Of a DNA stretch of 64,000 bases, positions 1 through 8,227 are shown in pieces. Source of the DNA: Exiguobacterium sp. Helios (GTDB lineage Bacteria; Bacillota; Bacilli; Exiguobacteriales; Exiguobacteriaceae). Position 1 is the stretch's first letter. Each line of letters opens with the position of its first letter. The position numbers and the translations under genes were made by a program. The DNA lies in contig NZ_CP053557.1 in the NCBI RefSeq assembly GCF_014524545.1, forward strand, positions 769,501-833,500, written 5' to 3'. Under the pieces are notes generated by a model, which was not told the origin of the DNA, searched no databases, and was given only the letters and a program-made list of their open reading frames with translations.

Positions 1-188
1 ATGCTCAAAATCTTAGTGATGTTTCCACCATCTGCTCCGTCATCAAACGTCAACGCGACGACTTTACTCGTCGTCGATCCTTTTATGACAAACGTTGAAC
101 TGGCTGCATCTGCGGTCAAACCATAACTAAAGAAAGGAAAAAGCGATATTAACACTATCATGATGATCCGAATCCATTTCCCGTGCAT
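1..188 (-). CDS. polysaccharide deacetylase (NodB homology), N-terminal part only
   Basis: Reading the minus strand from the ATG at 188 gives 62 codons before the window edge. The product starts with a hydrophobic signal segment (about residues 5-25) ending near ADAAS, followed by the first NodB motif, ALTFDDGAD, whose two aspartates are the catalytic base and a metal ligand in this family. Such enzymes remove acetyl groups from peptidoglycan or related glycans outside the membrane. A strong site (AAGGAGGCG, 197-208) lies about 9 bases before the start. The rest of the gene is outside the window, so exact subfamily and substrate cannot be given. Confidence 0.8.
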   Translation of the reverse strand, partial: MHGKWIRIIMIVLISLFPFFSYGLTADAASSTFVIKGSTTSKVVALTFDDGADGGNITKILS

Positions 189-331
189 GTTGTACGTCGC
201 CTCCTTTTTCCAGGATGACTGCGTCTCACTTGTCTCTACTTATCTATTACCCTTTTTGAGTAAAAAAACTAAAAAAGAAAGAAAATATTCCCGAATTTTT
301 ATGATCTTAAACGAAATAAGCTCAAAAACTT

Positions 332-364
332 GTTTGATGACCAAATAAATGGGGAACATATAAT
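332..364 (+). promoter_or_regulatory. sigma-B-like promoter overlapping a sigma-A -10 before the ABC importer
   Basis: GTTTGA (332-337), a 14-base spacer and GGGAAC (352-357) resemble the Bacillales sigma-B consensus GTTTAA-N13/14-GGGWAW. A TATAAT at 359-364 could serve sigma-A, with only a poor -35. The same pair of hexamers, spaced 13, precedes csbD at 14022. Osmolyte importers are common sigma-B targets, which fits, but this is a motif match only. Confidence 0.5.
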
Positions 365-394
365 ATATGAAAATAGTAAAAGGAGTGGAAACGG

Positions 395-1522
395 ATGATT
401 GAATTTAAAAACGTCGGTAAGCAATTTAAAGACAACGTTGTCTTAAAGGGCTTGACGCTCGAAATCAAAGAGGGCGAGCTGGTTGTATTCATCGGACCGA
501 GTGGATGTGGAAAAACGACATCCTTAAAAATGATCAATCGTTTGATTGAACCCTCGTCGGGGACGATTTTAGTGAATGGAAAAGACATCATGAAGACCGA
601 TACGATTGAATTACGCCGGCATATGGGATATGTCATCCAACAGACCGGTCTTTTTCCGCACATGACTGTCCGGGAGAACATCCAATTGATTGCCGGACTT
701 GAAGGGAAAGACCACGATCAGATGGATATTCGAACGGAAGAGTTGCTGCAAATGGTCGGTCTTGATCCAAAACAATTCATTGACCGTTACCCGAGTGAAC
801 TCAGTGGTGGACAACAGCAACGCGTCGGGTTTGCCCGTGCCTTAATGAATGACCCGGACGTCATCCTGATGGATGAACCGTTCAGTGCGCTTGATCCCGT
901 CACACGAAATGACCTCCAAGAAGAATTATTCAACCTCCAGGAAGAAGTCAAGAAGACGATTGTTTTCGTCACACATGATATGGATGAGGCGATCAAGCTG
1001 GCTGATCGGATTTGTATCATGCGCGATGGGGAAATCGTTCAGTTTGATACACCGGAAGAAATCTTACGTCATCCGAAAGACGAATACGTCGAATCCTTTA
1101 TTGGGAAAAATAAGATTTGGAGCAGTCCGGCGTTCATTAAAGCAGAGGACATCATGATTGAAGATCCTGTCTCGATCAGTGGGAAACGGACTCTGTTGCA
1201 GGGGATTGAAATCATGCGGGGACGTAAAGTCGACAGCCTGTTGATCACAGACCGCGATCGTATCCTCCAGGGAATCGTCAAACTGAAGAACATTCAAACG
1301 GCTCCTGATAAAGGTGTCCGGATTGAAGACGTCATGGAAGGGGAGCTGGTTGCTGTTGATGAGCAGGACTCCTTGCTTGATGTACTTGAAGTCATGAACC
1401 ATGAAGAGACAGGGTATCTGCCGGTAACAAATAAATCAGGACAATTACGTGGATTAATTACAAGAAGTAGCTTGCTTTCCGTCTTGAGTGAGCAGTTCAT
1501 TCAGGAGGAGGAAGTTCAATGA
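395..1522 (+). CDS. quaternary-amine-type ABC transporter ATP-binding protein with CBS pair (OpuCA / EgtV family)
   Basis: This 375-residue ATPase powers uptake by the membrane component encoded next. Visible motifs are Walker A GPSGCGKTT (34-42), the signature LSGGQQQR (about 137), Walker B ILMDEP and the switch histidine in VFVTHDMDEA. The C-terminal third (about 255-370) carries two CBS repeats, as in OpuA/OpuC ATPases, where they can sense ionic strength or nucleotides. The ATG follows AAAGGAG with a usual gap. Its stop overlaps the start of the next gene (ATGA), so the two are translationally coupled. It could serve betaine, carnitine, choline or ergothioneine; the ATPase alone does not tell. 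Confidence 0.9.
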   Translation: MIEFKNVGKQFKDNVVLKGLTLEIKEGELVVFIGPSGCGKTTSLKMINRLIEPSSGTILVNGKDIMKTDTIELRRHMGYVIQQTGLFPHMTVRENIQLIAGLEGKDHDQMDIRTEELLQMVGLDPKQFIDRYPSELSGGQQQRVGFARALMNDPDVILMDEPFSALDPVTRNDLQEELFNLQEEVKKTIVFVTHDMDEAIKLADRICIMRDGEIVQFDTPEEILRHPKDEYVESFIGKNKIWSSPAFIKAEDIMIEDPVSISGKRTLLQGIEIMRGRKVDSLLITDRDRILQGIVKLKNIQTAPDKGVRIEDVMEGELVAVDEQDSLLDVLEVMNHEETGYLPVTNKSGQLRGLITRSSLLSVLSEQFIQEEEVQ

Positions 1523-3102
1523 ATGGATTTTTAGATTATGTTCAAAATAATACCGGTCAAATTTTTGACTTATTGCTCGAACACTTACAGTTGACTGTGT
1601 TGGCAGTCGTCATTGCCGTTGTACTAGGAATTCCAATCGGTATTCTCATCACGCGGTATCAACGTTTTGCGAAGCCGATCCTTGCATTGACAAGTGTCGT
1701 CCAAGCTGTTCCAAGTCTTGCCTTGCTCGGATTCCTGATTCCGTTCATCGGAATCGGTTCAACACCTGCTATTATCATGGTCGTTCTCTACTCACTGCTT
1801 CCGATTGTCAAAAACACGTACACCGGGTTATCAAGTATTCCGGGAGACATGCTGGAAGCAGCGAAAGGAATCGGGTTAACGGATCGTCAGATTTTGGGTA
1901 AAGTTCAAATTCCACTGGCGTTACCGATCATGATGGCCGGAATTCGGATCTCTGCCGTGACGGCTGTCGGTCTGATGACGATCTCTGCCTTCATCGGTGC
2001 AGGTGGACTGGGGTATCTGGTCTTCTCCGGTATTCAAACTGTTGATAACAATCAGATTCTTGCCGGTGCCATTCCTGCAGGCATCTTAGCATTAGCGATT
2101 GATTTCATCGTTAGCCGGATTGAGTATTCGGTCGCGCCGAACGGAATTCCGCTTGCGGACGGTCGGGTGAAAAGCAGAGCCCGTAAACGCCGGAAAGCAA
2201 TGTCGGCCGGAAAGAAAATTGCAATTGCAGCGATTGTTTTCCTATTGATTGGCGGAACCGTTGCCTATTCGTTCTTAAAAACGGATAAAATCGTCATCGG
2301 TTCAAAAAACTTTACGGAACAATTGATTTTAGGAAATATGTTAGCCGATTTAATTGAAGATAAAACCGATTTGGAAGTTGAACGCCAGCTCAATCTCGGA
2401 GGCACAAAAGTTGCCTATGGAGCGCTTGAAACGGGTGAAATCGATGCCTATGTCGAATATACCGGTACATTATTGATTGATGTCCTGAAACAAAAACTGG
2501 AAACCGATCCGGAAGCCGTCTATAAGAAGGTCGGAAAAATGATTCCGGAAAAGAGCCAGGTTGATGTTCTGGAGCCAATCGGCTTTAACAACACGTACGC
2601 TCTTGCGATGACAAAAGAAGATATCAAAAAATATGATTTAAAAACGGTCTCTGATATGGCGGGTGTCAGTAATCGCCTCATTTTAGGATCGACGATTGAG
2701 TTTGCGAACCGCGAAGATGGATACCTCGGATTGAAAGAGAAATATCCTGATATGAAATTCAAAGATGTTCAGCCTGTCGATGGTGGTCTTCGTTATACTG
2801 CATTGACAAATGGAAAAACAAATGTCATCGACAGCTTCTCGACAGACGGCTTATTGAAAAAGTTTGATCTGACAGTTCTTGAAGATGATAAAGAATTTTT
2901 CCCACCGTACTATGCAGTCCCGATTGTACGTCAAGAAACGCTCGAAGAACATCCGGAACTAAAAGAAGTCCTGAACCTGTTGAAAGATAAGATTACGGAT
3001 AAAAAGATGCAGGAATTGAACTTTAAAGCCGATGTTGAAAAAGAACGCCCGGAAGATGTGGCACGTGAATTCTTGATTGAAGAAGGATTAATTAAAAAGT
3101 AA
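1519..3102 (+). CDS. fused ABC permease and substrate-binding protein (OpuCB-OpuCC / EgtU type)
   Basis: One 527-residue chain joins two parts that are separate in classical OpuC. Residues 1-210 form a ProW-type permease with about six membrane segments and the EAA-like loop (MLEAAKGIGLTDRQI). A further membrane anchor near 230-250 leads to an OpuBC-type binding domain (about 258-527) starting KIVIGSKNFTEQLILG, displayed outside the membrane. With the preceding ATPase it makes a complete importer. Fused architecture of this length is known for BilE/EgtU proteins, where the substrate was shown to be ergothioneine, and for some betaine importers. The substrate here is therefore open. Confidence 0.88.
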   Translation: MNGFLDYVQNNTGQIFDLLLEHLQLTVLAVVIAVVLGIPIGILITRYQRFAKPILALTSVVQAVPSLALLGFLIPFIGIGSTPAIIMVVLYSLLPIVKNTYTGLSSIPGDMLEAAKGIGLTDRQILGKVQIPLALPIMMAGIRISAVTAVGLMTISAFIGAGGLGYLVFSGIQTVDNNQILAGAIPAGILALAIDFIVSRIEYSVAPNGIPLADGRVKSRARKRRKAMSAGKKIAIAAIVFLLIGGTVAYSFLKTDKIVIGSKNFTEQLILGNMLADLIEDKTDLEVERQLNLGGTKVAYGALETGEIDAYVEYTGTLLIDVLKQKLETDPEAVYKKVGKMIPEKSQVDVLEPIGFNNTYALAMTKEDIKKYDLKTVSDMAGVSNRLILGSTIEFANREDGYLGLKEKYPDMKFKDVQPVDGGLRYTALTNGKTNVIDSFSTDGLLKKFDLTVLEDDKEFFPPYYAVPIVRQETLEEHPELKEVLNLLKDKITDKKMQELNFKADVEKERPEDVAREFLIEEGLIKK

Positions 3103-3110
3103 AACAAAAG

Positions 3111-3144
3111 AGAGCCGAGGCGGGAATCCGCTTCGGCTCTTTAT
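3111..3144 (+). terminator. terminator after the ABC importer
   Basis: A 13-base-pair stem (3111-3123 with 3128-3140, one G-T pair) has a four-base loop and only a short T tract, so it may be an imperfect terminator. Confidence 0.6.
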
Positions 3145-3251
3145 CATGCGCGCTGACGCGCTATATCGTTTTGGAAAATAGGTAATCCTGGTGGTAGATC
3201 ATTATTTTTTGATTCGACTAGCGAGCCAAGCGCGAACTGTATTTTGCTGAA

Positions 3252-3449
3252 TCATACATGTTCTTCCTCTCTTGATTGAATTATTCCTAAACTCAAGGAC
3301 TTTTGCTCGGCATCGTTAACAATACGTGCTTGTAACTCTTTCGTCAACCCATCTGTTTCATATACGGGTAAAGTCGGCAAACCGTAACTTGGATTATTTG
3401 TGGATGAAAACAAGTCAGCCATTAACCGTTCTTCGAACAATGGTGTCAT
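3252..3449 (-). CDS. small protein of unknown function (65 aa)
   Basis: I do not recognise this protein. It is soluble-looking, with no signal or membrane segment; the middle is rich in Pro, Tyr and Asn and the C-terminus ends in charged residues (SREEEHV). A very strong ribosome site (GGAGGAGG) sits about 6 bases before the ATG, which argues that the short frame is real. It lies alone between the ABC importer and the carbonic-anhydrase-like gene. Its promoter region has an inverted repeat (3480-3509) and a perfect cre consensus (3547-3560), so it may be regulated by carbon source and by a dimeric repressor. Confidence 0.6.
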   Translation of the reverse strand: MTPLFEERLMADLFSSTNNPSYGLPTLPVYETDGLTKELQARIVNDAEQKSLSLGIIQSREEEHV

Positions 3450-3479
3450 TTTAAATCCTCCTCCGTCGTGATTCCTGCC

Positions 3480-3509
3480 TTACATCTACAGTGTAAGGGA
3501 AAGATGTAA
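3480..3509 (-). promoter_or_regulatory. inverted repeat covering the likely promoter of the 65-aa gene
   Basis: TTACATCT (3480-3487) and AGATGTAA (3502-3509) form a perfect 8-base inverted repeat separated by 14 bases. On the minus strand the right arm contains a -35-like TTTACA and the left arm a weak -10-like TAGATG with a 16-base spacer, so a bound dimer would block the polymerase. Confidence 0.4.
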
Positions 3510-3546
3510 ACAGGATAGAAGAGAATTGTTAAAAACAGGTGAACTT

Positions 3547-3560
3547 TGTAAGCGTTTTCA
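3547..3560. promoter_or_regulatory. cre site (CcpA box)
   Basis: TGTAAGCGTTTTCA matches every fixed position of the consensus TGWNANCGNTNWCA. It overlaps the stop codon of the carbonic-anhydrase-like gene and lies about 100 bases before the 65-aa gene start. Confidence 0.5.
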
Positions 3561-4097
3561 CATTGTCGTCAAATCTTCTTTTACCGGCTCACAGTCAGTA
3601 GCATACTGTTGACCACGTTTGACGTATTTCCGAATGGTCCGTTCCATGATGAACCGGTCATGGTCGTTGATCTCACGAACGATTTTTGCCGGAACACCCA
3701 TGACCATCGAGTTCGGAGGAACGACCATTTTAGGTGGAACGAGACTTCCTGCTGCAACGAATGCACCTTGTCCAATTTCGGCTTCATCCAAAACCGTCGC
3801 CGACATTCCGATCAAGGCACCTTGACGAATGATTCCCCCGTGGATCATCGCCATATGTCCAATCGTGACATCATCTTCAATGATCGTCGGATAGCCTTCA
3901 TACTGATGAATCATCGATCCGTCCTGGATATTGACACGTTCGCCGATTTTAATCGGTCCCTCATCTCCGCGGATGACAGTGTTGAACCAAACGGTCGAAT
4001 CCTTACCGATTTCAACTTCCCCGATGACCTTAGCGCCGTCCGCGATATAGACACTTGGGTCGACGTTTGGAACCAATTGACCTACACGATATTTCAT
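3558..4097 (-). CDS. ytoA: gamma-carbonic-anhydrase-like hexapeptide-repeat protein (YtoA family)
   Basis: The 179-residue chain is built from hexapeptide repeats that fold into a left-handed beta helix and trimerise. The three zinc-ligand histidines of gamma carbonic anhydrases are present as H64 (MIHQ), H81 (IGHM) and H86 (IHGG). Family members act as cytoplasmic metal-dependent enzymes, but many lack measurable CO2 hydration, so activity is uncertain. The length is normal. The ATG has GGAGG 7 bases upstream. It is a single gene, divergent from adenine deaminase. Confidence 0.85.
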   Translation of the reverse strand: MKYRVGQLVPNVDPSVYIADGAKVIGEVEIGKDSTVWFNTVIRGDEGPIKIGERVNIQDGSMIHQYEGYPTIIEDDVTIGHMAMIHGGIIRQGALIGMSATVLDEAEIGQGAFVAAGSLVPPKMVVPPNSMVMGVPAKIVREINDHDRFIMERTIRKYVKRGQQYATDCEPVKEDLTTM

Positions 4098-4221
4098 ATC
4101 TGTTCCTCCATTTCATTTTGAACTGTACGTTTTCATCTTGGCGGCTTGAAAAATAAATTGCAACTGCTTCCAAACTAATTGTAAGATGGTAAAAATACCG
4201 TTCACAACAGGAGGAAACAGG

Positions 4222-5952
4222 ATGAATCAGACAGTTCGGGCACGACTTATTACAATCGCCGCCAAAAAAGAAAAAGCGGCGGTCGTCTACAAGGGGATTC
4301 AAGTCATCGATGTGATGACCCGCGAGACGTATCAAGCGGATGTCGCAGTGGATTCCGGTTACATTGCCGCAGTCGGCGACGGATATGAAGGAATCGAAAC
4401 GATTGACGGAACAGGTAAATTCATTGCGCCGAGCTTCATCGACGGACACGTCCATATCGAGTCATCGATGGTGACACCAAGTGAATACGAGCAAGCGATT
4501 TTACCGCTCGGTGTAACGACCGTCATCGCCGACCCACATGAGATTGCAAACGTAAAGGGAGCGGAAGGGCTCCAGTTCATGTTGGACGATGCAGAAGGAC
4601 TATCGCTTGACGTGCGAATGATGTTACCAAGCTGTGTTCCGGCGACGTCATTTGAACATGCCGGAGCGTCGCTCGATGCAGCGGCACTCGAACCTTTTGT
4701 TAATCATCCGGGAGTGCATGGCTTAGGGGAAGTCATGGACTATCCTGCTGTCGAACGGGCTGATCGTGATATGCTGAAAAAAATTGAACAAATCGAGAGT
4801 GCTGGTAAACTGGTCGATGGTCATGCCGCAGGACTTGGCGCACGTGAATTGAATATCTATGGTGTAGCAGGTATTCGGACGGATCACGAAGCAGTCAGTA
4901 AACAAGAGGCAATTGAGCGGGCACGTCGCGGATTATACGTCGAAGTCCGGGAAGGATCGGCTGCCCGGAATCTCAAGGAAGTGCTCGACGCAGTCACAGA
5001 AAGCAATGCCGGTCGATTCCTTTTCTGTACGGACGATAAGCACCTGGACGACACGTTACGTGAAGGAACGATCGACTATAATATCCGCTATGCCATACAG
5101 CACGGTATTAAGCGTGAAACGGCCTATGCAATGGCTTCTCTTCATGCAGCTAATGCGTATCAACTAAATGACCGTGGAGCAATCGTACCGGGACGTCGTG
5201 CGGACTTTGTCATCTTGCAGGATGCCGATCAAGTGATCATTGATGAAGTGTTTGTCAGTGGAGAGCCGGTCGCCCGAGCCGGTAAAACAATCATCTCATC
5301 CCAAAAGATAGCGGTACCGTCGACATTGCGCGGCGAACTGAAAACGAAGCCGATCACGGATCAAGTTTTTGAATTAGTATTAGAAAAACCGAAAGCGCAT
5401 GTCATCGGAATCATCCCGAAAAGCATTGTCACGGAACATTTGATTTTGGATGTGCCTTTACAGGACGGGAAATTTGTCCCCGTCCCGCAACAGGACTTAT
5501 TGAAAATCGCCGTCATCGAGCGTCATAATGCGACCAACTTCTCAGCAGTCGGCATCGTTAAAGGGTTTGGCATGAAGCGAGGTGCCATTGCGGCGACGGT
5601 CGCCCATGATTCGCATAACCTTGTCATCGTCGGAACATCGGATGCCGAGATGAAACTTGCGGCAGAGCGTCTGATTAAGGCGGGTGGAGGTGTCATTGCG
5701 GTCAATGGGACAGAAGTTCTGGCGGAGTTGCCGCTTGAAATCGCTGGATTGATGACGAGTCGTCCTTTCCAGGAAGTCGGAGATACACTCGAAGCGCTCA
5801 ATGATGCACTTGATGTATTAGAAGCCGACCGTTCCTTTAATCCGTACTTGACGATGTCGTTCCTCTGTTTGCCTGTCATCCCGAATCTGAAGTTAACGGA
5901 CAGCGGATTGTTTGACGTTAAAACGTTCCAACATATTGCAGTACAAGCTTAA
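4222..5952 (+). CDS. ade: adenine deaminase
   Basis: The enzyme converts adenine to hypoxanthine and ammonia in purine salvage in the cytoplasm. The 576-residue protein shows the amidohydrolase metal motif DGHVHIESSM, the following DPHEIANV segment and TDHEA and CTDDKHLDD motifs typical of the Ade/AdeC family, whose usual length is 570-590. The frame is open further upstream, but AGGAGG (4209-4214) selects the ATG at 4222, seven bases on. It stands alone with its own terminator. No purine riboswitch or clear PurR box was seen in the 124 bases upstream. Confidence 0.93.
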   Translation: MNQTVRARLITIAAKKEKAAVVYKGIQVIDVMTRETYQADVAVDSGYIAAVGDGYEGIETIDGTGKFIAPSFIDGHVHIESSMVTPSEYEQAILPLGVTTVIADPHEIANVKGAEGLQFMLDDAEGLSLDVRMMLPSCVPATSFEHAGASLDAAALEPFVNHPGVHGLGEVMDYPAVERADRDMLKKIEQIESAGKLVDGHAAGLGARELNIYGVAGIRTDHEAVSKQEAIERARRGLYVEVREGSAARNLKEVLDAVTESNAGRFLFCTDDKHLDDTLREGTIDYNIRYAIQHGIKRETAYAMASLHAANAYQLNDRGAIVPGRRADFVILQDADQVIIDEVFVSGEPVARAGKTIISSQKIAVPSTLRGELKTKPITDQVFELVLEKPKAHVIGIIPKSIVTEHLILDVPLQDGKFVPVPQQDLLKIAVIERHNATNFSAVGIVKGFGMKRGAIAATVAHDSHNLVIVGTSDAEMKLAAERLIKAGGGVIAVNGTEVLAELPLEIAGLMTSRPFQEVGDTLEALNDALDVLEADRSFNPYLTMSFLCLPVIPNLKLTDSGLFDVKTFQHIAVQA

Positions 5953-5955
5953 ATG

Positions 5956-6004
5956 AAAAGGTAAAGTCCACGAAAGGTGATGACGTGGACTTTACCTTTT
6001 CTTA
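5956..6004. terminator. terminator after ade
   Basis: A perfect 17-base-pair stem (5956-5972 with 5984-6000) flanked by A and T tracts. Confidence 0.85.
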
Positions 6005-6016
6005 ATAGTTTTCCGG

Positions 6017-6045
6017 TTGAATCATTATTTGATCCTTGTTATAGT
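6017..6045 (+). promoter_or_regulatory. sigma-A promoter of the 85-aa gene
   Basis: TTGAAT (6017-6022), a 17-base spacer and TATAGT (6040-6045). The leader that follows holds a hairpin TGAAAAGT (6062-6069) / ACTTTTCA (6083-6090). Confidence 0.65.
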
Positions 6046-6139
6046 AGGTCTTATATCTTTGTGAAAAGTGTAGCTTAATGAAACTTTTCAGGAGGATACT
6101 CCGTAGAAAAGAAGAGAACAATCAGAAAGGACAGATTCA

Positions 6140-6397
6140 ATGGATAAGTCATATTTTGAAGGTCATGAAAAGTTGATTGCTGATGTATACCGTTCGTTTA
6201 TCGACCAGTTTCATGAGTTACCAAACAACCGGCGTACAAAACGTCAGTTACGAAATCTTGCGTTTTCAGTGATTCGACAGGCTGGTCCGACCTATCAGGA
6301 ACGAACCATCTTATACGCATTTTTTGCTGAATTTTTCCGTGCTGTCGAAGAAGGACAGCGGGAAGAAATCGAATTTTATAAACAAATCGCACAGTAA
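6140..6397 (+). CDS. small helical protein of unknown function (85 aa)
   Basis: I do not recognise the family. The protein is predicted to be almost entirely alpha-helical and soluble, with Arg/Lys-rich centre (NNRRTKRQLRN) and an acidic C-terminal helix; there is no signal peptide. AAAGGA lies about 8 bases before the ATG, and a good promoter and terminator frame the gene, so it is very likely expressed as a monocistronic unit. Its stop codon is part of the terminator stem. Confidence 0.7.
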   Translation: MDKSYFEGHEKLIADVYRSFIDQFHELPNNRRTKRQLRNLAFSVIRQAGPTYQERTILYAFFAEFFRAVEEGQREEIEFYKQIAQ

Positions 6398-6432
6398 AGA
6401 CCCCGATCGGCTCCGGCAGAAGGGGTCTTTGT
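6396..6432 (+). terminator. terminator of the 85-aa gene
   Basis: AAAGACCCC (6396-6404) pairs with GGGGTCTTT (6422-6430). Confidence 0.75.
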
Positions 6433-6438
6433 TGTATA

Positions 6439-6474
6439 CAAAAACCGGTCACCAAGGGAAGCCTGGTAACCGGT
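6439..6474 (-). terminator. terminator of the OppA-like gene
   Basis: On the minus strand ACCGGT-T-ACC pairs with GGTGACCGGT and is followed by a T tract (A tract 6440-6444 on the plus strand). Confidence 0.75.
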
Positions 6475-6484
6475 AGGAGGATAC

Positions 6485-8119
6485 TTATTTTACTTCCATC
6501 CATTTGAAGCTCATGTCTGCTCCGAATGGGTGACGATATAGTTTGTCGATGTTCGCACGTTGCAAGTATGCTTCACCTTTTTGGTAGATTGGAGCAATCG
6601 CATAGTCTTCTGCCAAGAGCATTTTTTCAGCTTCTTGAAGCGTCGACCAACGTTTTGCTTCATCCGGCTCTGCTTTTGCTTCTTTAATCATCTTATCGAA
6701 CTCTTTGTTCGAGTATTCCATACGGTTAAAGCTTCCGCCTGTTAACCACATATCGAGGAACGTCATTGGATCCTGGTAGTCAGGGCCCCAACCGGCAGCA
6801 GAGATGTCGTAATCGCCTTTAGACTCGAGGTCCAGGAAGTTTTTGAACGGTTGTTGCTTGATGTTGACCGTAAGACCCGGTAAGTTTTTCTCGAGATCAC
6901 CTTTTAAGAATTCAGAAACTTTCTTGAAGGCATCTTCATCACGTGACAACATATCGAGTTCTACTGTTTTGACACCGAGTTCTTTTAGGCCGGCATCCCA
7001 TGCTTTTTTCGCTTCTGTTGCATCAAAGCTTTGGAGATCTGGATATTTGGCACGGAAATCTTCCCCATCCGGTGTGAATGTAAAGTCTTTTGCGACGATG
7101 AAGTTAGCCGGTTTTGAACCGTCATTTAAGATGACGTCTGTAATTCCTTGTTTTTCAAAACCAAGTGCAAGCGCTTTACGGATGTTTTCGTTTTTAAGTG
7201 CTTTATTTTTTTGGTTGAATCGGAGGAAGTTGATCCGTGCATCTGGACGTGTCTTGTAGTTGTCGGATTTTTCGTATTGTGAGACGAACTCCGATGTGAT
7301 AGGTGCGAAGTCGACGTCTTTCGACTCGAACAAGTTGACACCAGTCGAAATTTCTTTAACGACTTTTACATCGATTTTTTCCATTTTGACGTTTGCTTTA
7401 TCCCAGTAATCCGGGTTTTTCTTATATGTCCAACCGGAATTAGATTGCCACTTATCCAAAATGAATGGTCCGTTGAAGAGCATCGAGTCGACGTTTGTCG
7501 CAAACTTGTCGCCTTTTTCTTCGACAAACGATTGCTTGAGTGGTAAGTAAGTAGGGAAACTTGTCAATCCGAGGAAGTATGGAGCCGGAGCTTCCAATTG
7601 CACTTCAAGAGTTTGATCGTCTACTTTCTTGACACCGAGCGAGTCGAGTTCTGCTTCACCGGCTAAGATTTTGTTAGCATTTTTTAAATCCTGAAGGATG
7701 TATGCGTACTCTGCTCCTGTTTTTGGATCGAGTGCACGTTTCCAAGAGTAGATGAAGTCGTCTGCCGTAACAGCTGAACCATCTGACCACTTGGCATCTT
7801 TACGGAGTTTAAATGTATATGTTTTCTTATCATCTGATACTTCGACACTTTCTGCGATTCCGGCAGTCGGTTTGTTGTCGCCGTCAAGACGGTAGAGACC
7901 TTCAAAGACGTTGTTCGTAACGATGATGGATGTTGAGTCCGTTGTTTTTGTTGGATCAAGTTGTGGCACATCCGTAGTCGAGATGAGTGTCACCTCTTGT
8001 TTCTTTTCTTTTGAGGAAGAAGAGTTTCCATCTGATTCATTGCTTTGGCCACAAGCTGCTACTGCGAGCAGCGCCATGCTGGATAGTCCAGCAAAGGCAA
8101 TTTTAGTTTGTTTCTTCAT
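6485..8119 (-). CDS. peptide-binding lipoprotein of an oligopeptide ABC importer (OppA family)
   Basis: This 544-residue protein captures peptides outside the membrane and hands them to an ABC permease. The N-terminus is a lipoprotein signal (KKQTKIAFAGLSSMALL) ending in VAAC, the lipidated cysteine, and the rest matches the SBP_bac_5 fold: FEGLYRLD, WSDGSAVTADDFIYSWKRA and the conserved DPMTFLDMW segment. The frame runs upstream to 8224, but the signal peptide and a GGGGGG site pick the ATG at 8119. No opp permease or ATPase genes are adjacent, so it is probably an orphan receptor sharing a distant system. Confidence 0.88.
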   Translation of the reverse strand: MKKQTKIAFAGLSSMALLAVAACGQSNESDGNSSSSKEKKQEVTLISTTDVPQLDPTKTTDSTSIIVTNNVFEGLYRLDGDNKPTAGIAESVEVSDDKKTYTFKLRKDAKWSDGSAVTADDFIYSWKRALDPKTGAEYAYILQDLKNANKILAGEAELDSLGVKKVDDQTLEVQLEAPAPYFLGLTSFPTYLPLKQSFVEEKGDKFATNVDSMLFNGPFILDKWQSNSGWTYKKNPDYWDKANVKMEKIDVKVVKEISTGVNLFESKDVDFAPITSEFVSQYEKSDNYKTRPDARINFLRFNQKNKALKNENIRKALALGFEKQGITDVILNDGSKPANFIVAKDFTFTPDGEDFRAKYPDLQSFDATEAKKAWDAGLKELGVKTVELDMLSRDEDAFKKVSEFLKGDLEKNLPGLTVNIKQQPFKNFLDLESKGDYDISAAGWGPDYQDPMTFLDMWLTGGSFNRMEYSNKEFDKMIKEAKAEPDEAKRWSTLQEAEKMLLAEDYAIAPIYQKGEAYLQRANIDKLYRHPFGADMSFKWMEVK

Positions 8120-8227
8120 GTGAAAGATGACCCCCCGATTAGATTGAAATGATTTCAGAAAAGTGTGAACATAATGTAAATTTAAGTGAAAGCGAGTAAA
8201 AATGCAACATAAATTTTCTGACAATTC

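Noticed and set aside
3609-4121. 170-codon plus-strand frame opposite the carbonic-anhydrase-like gene
   Set aside because: Antisense shadow; the minus-strand protein has clear zinc histidines and a ribosome site.
6079-6177. Short frame starting MKLFRRILRRK overlapping the 85-aa gene
   Set aside because: No ribosome site at a usable distance and it overlaps the better-supported gene.
8181-8194. TGAAAGCGAGTAAA upstream of the OppA-like gene as a cre
   Set aside because: Two mismatches including a core position; too weak to annotate.
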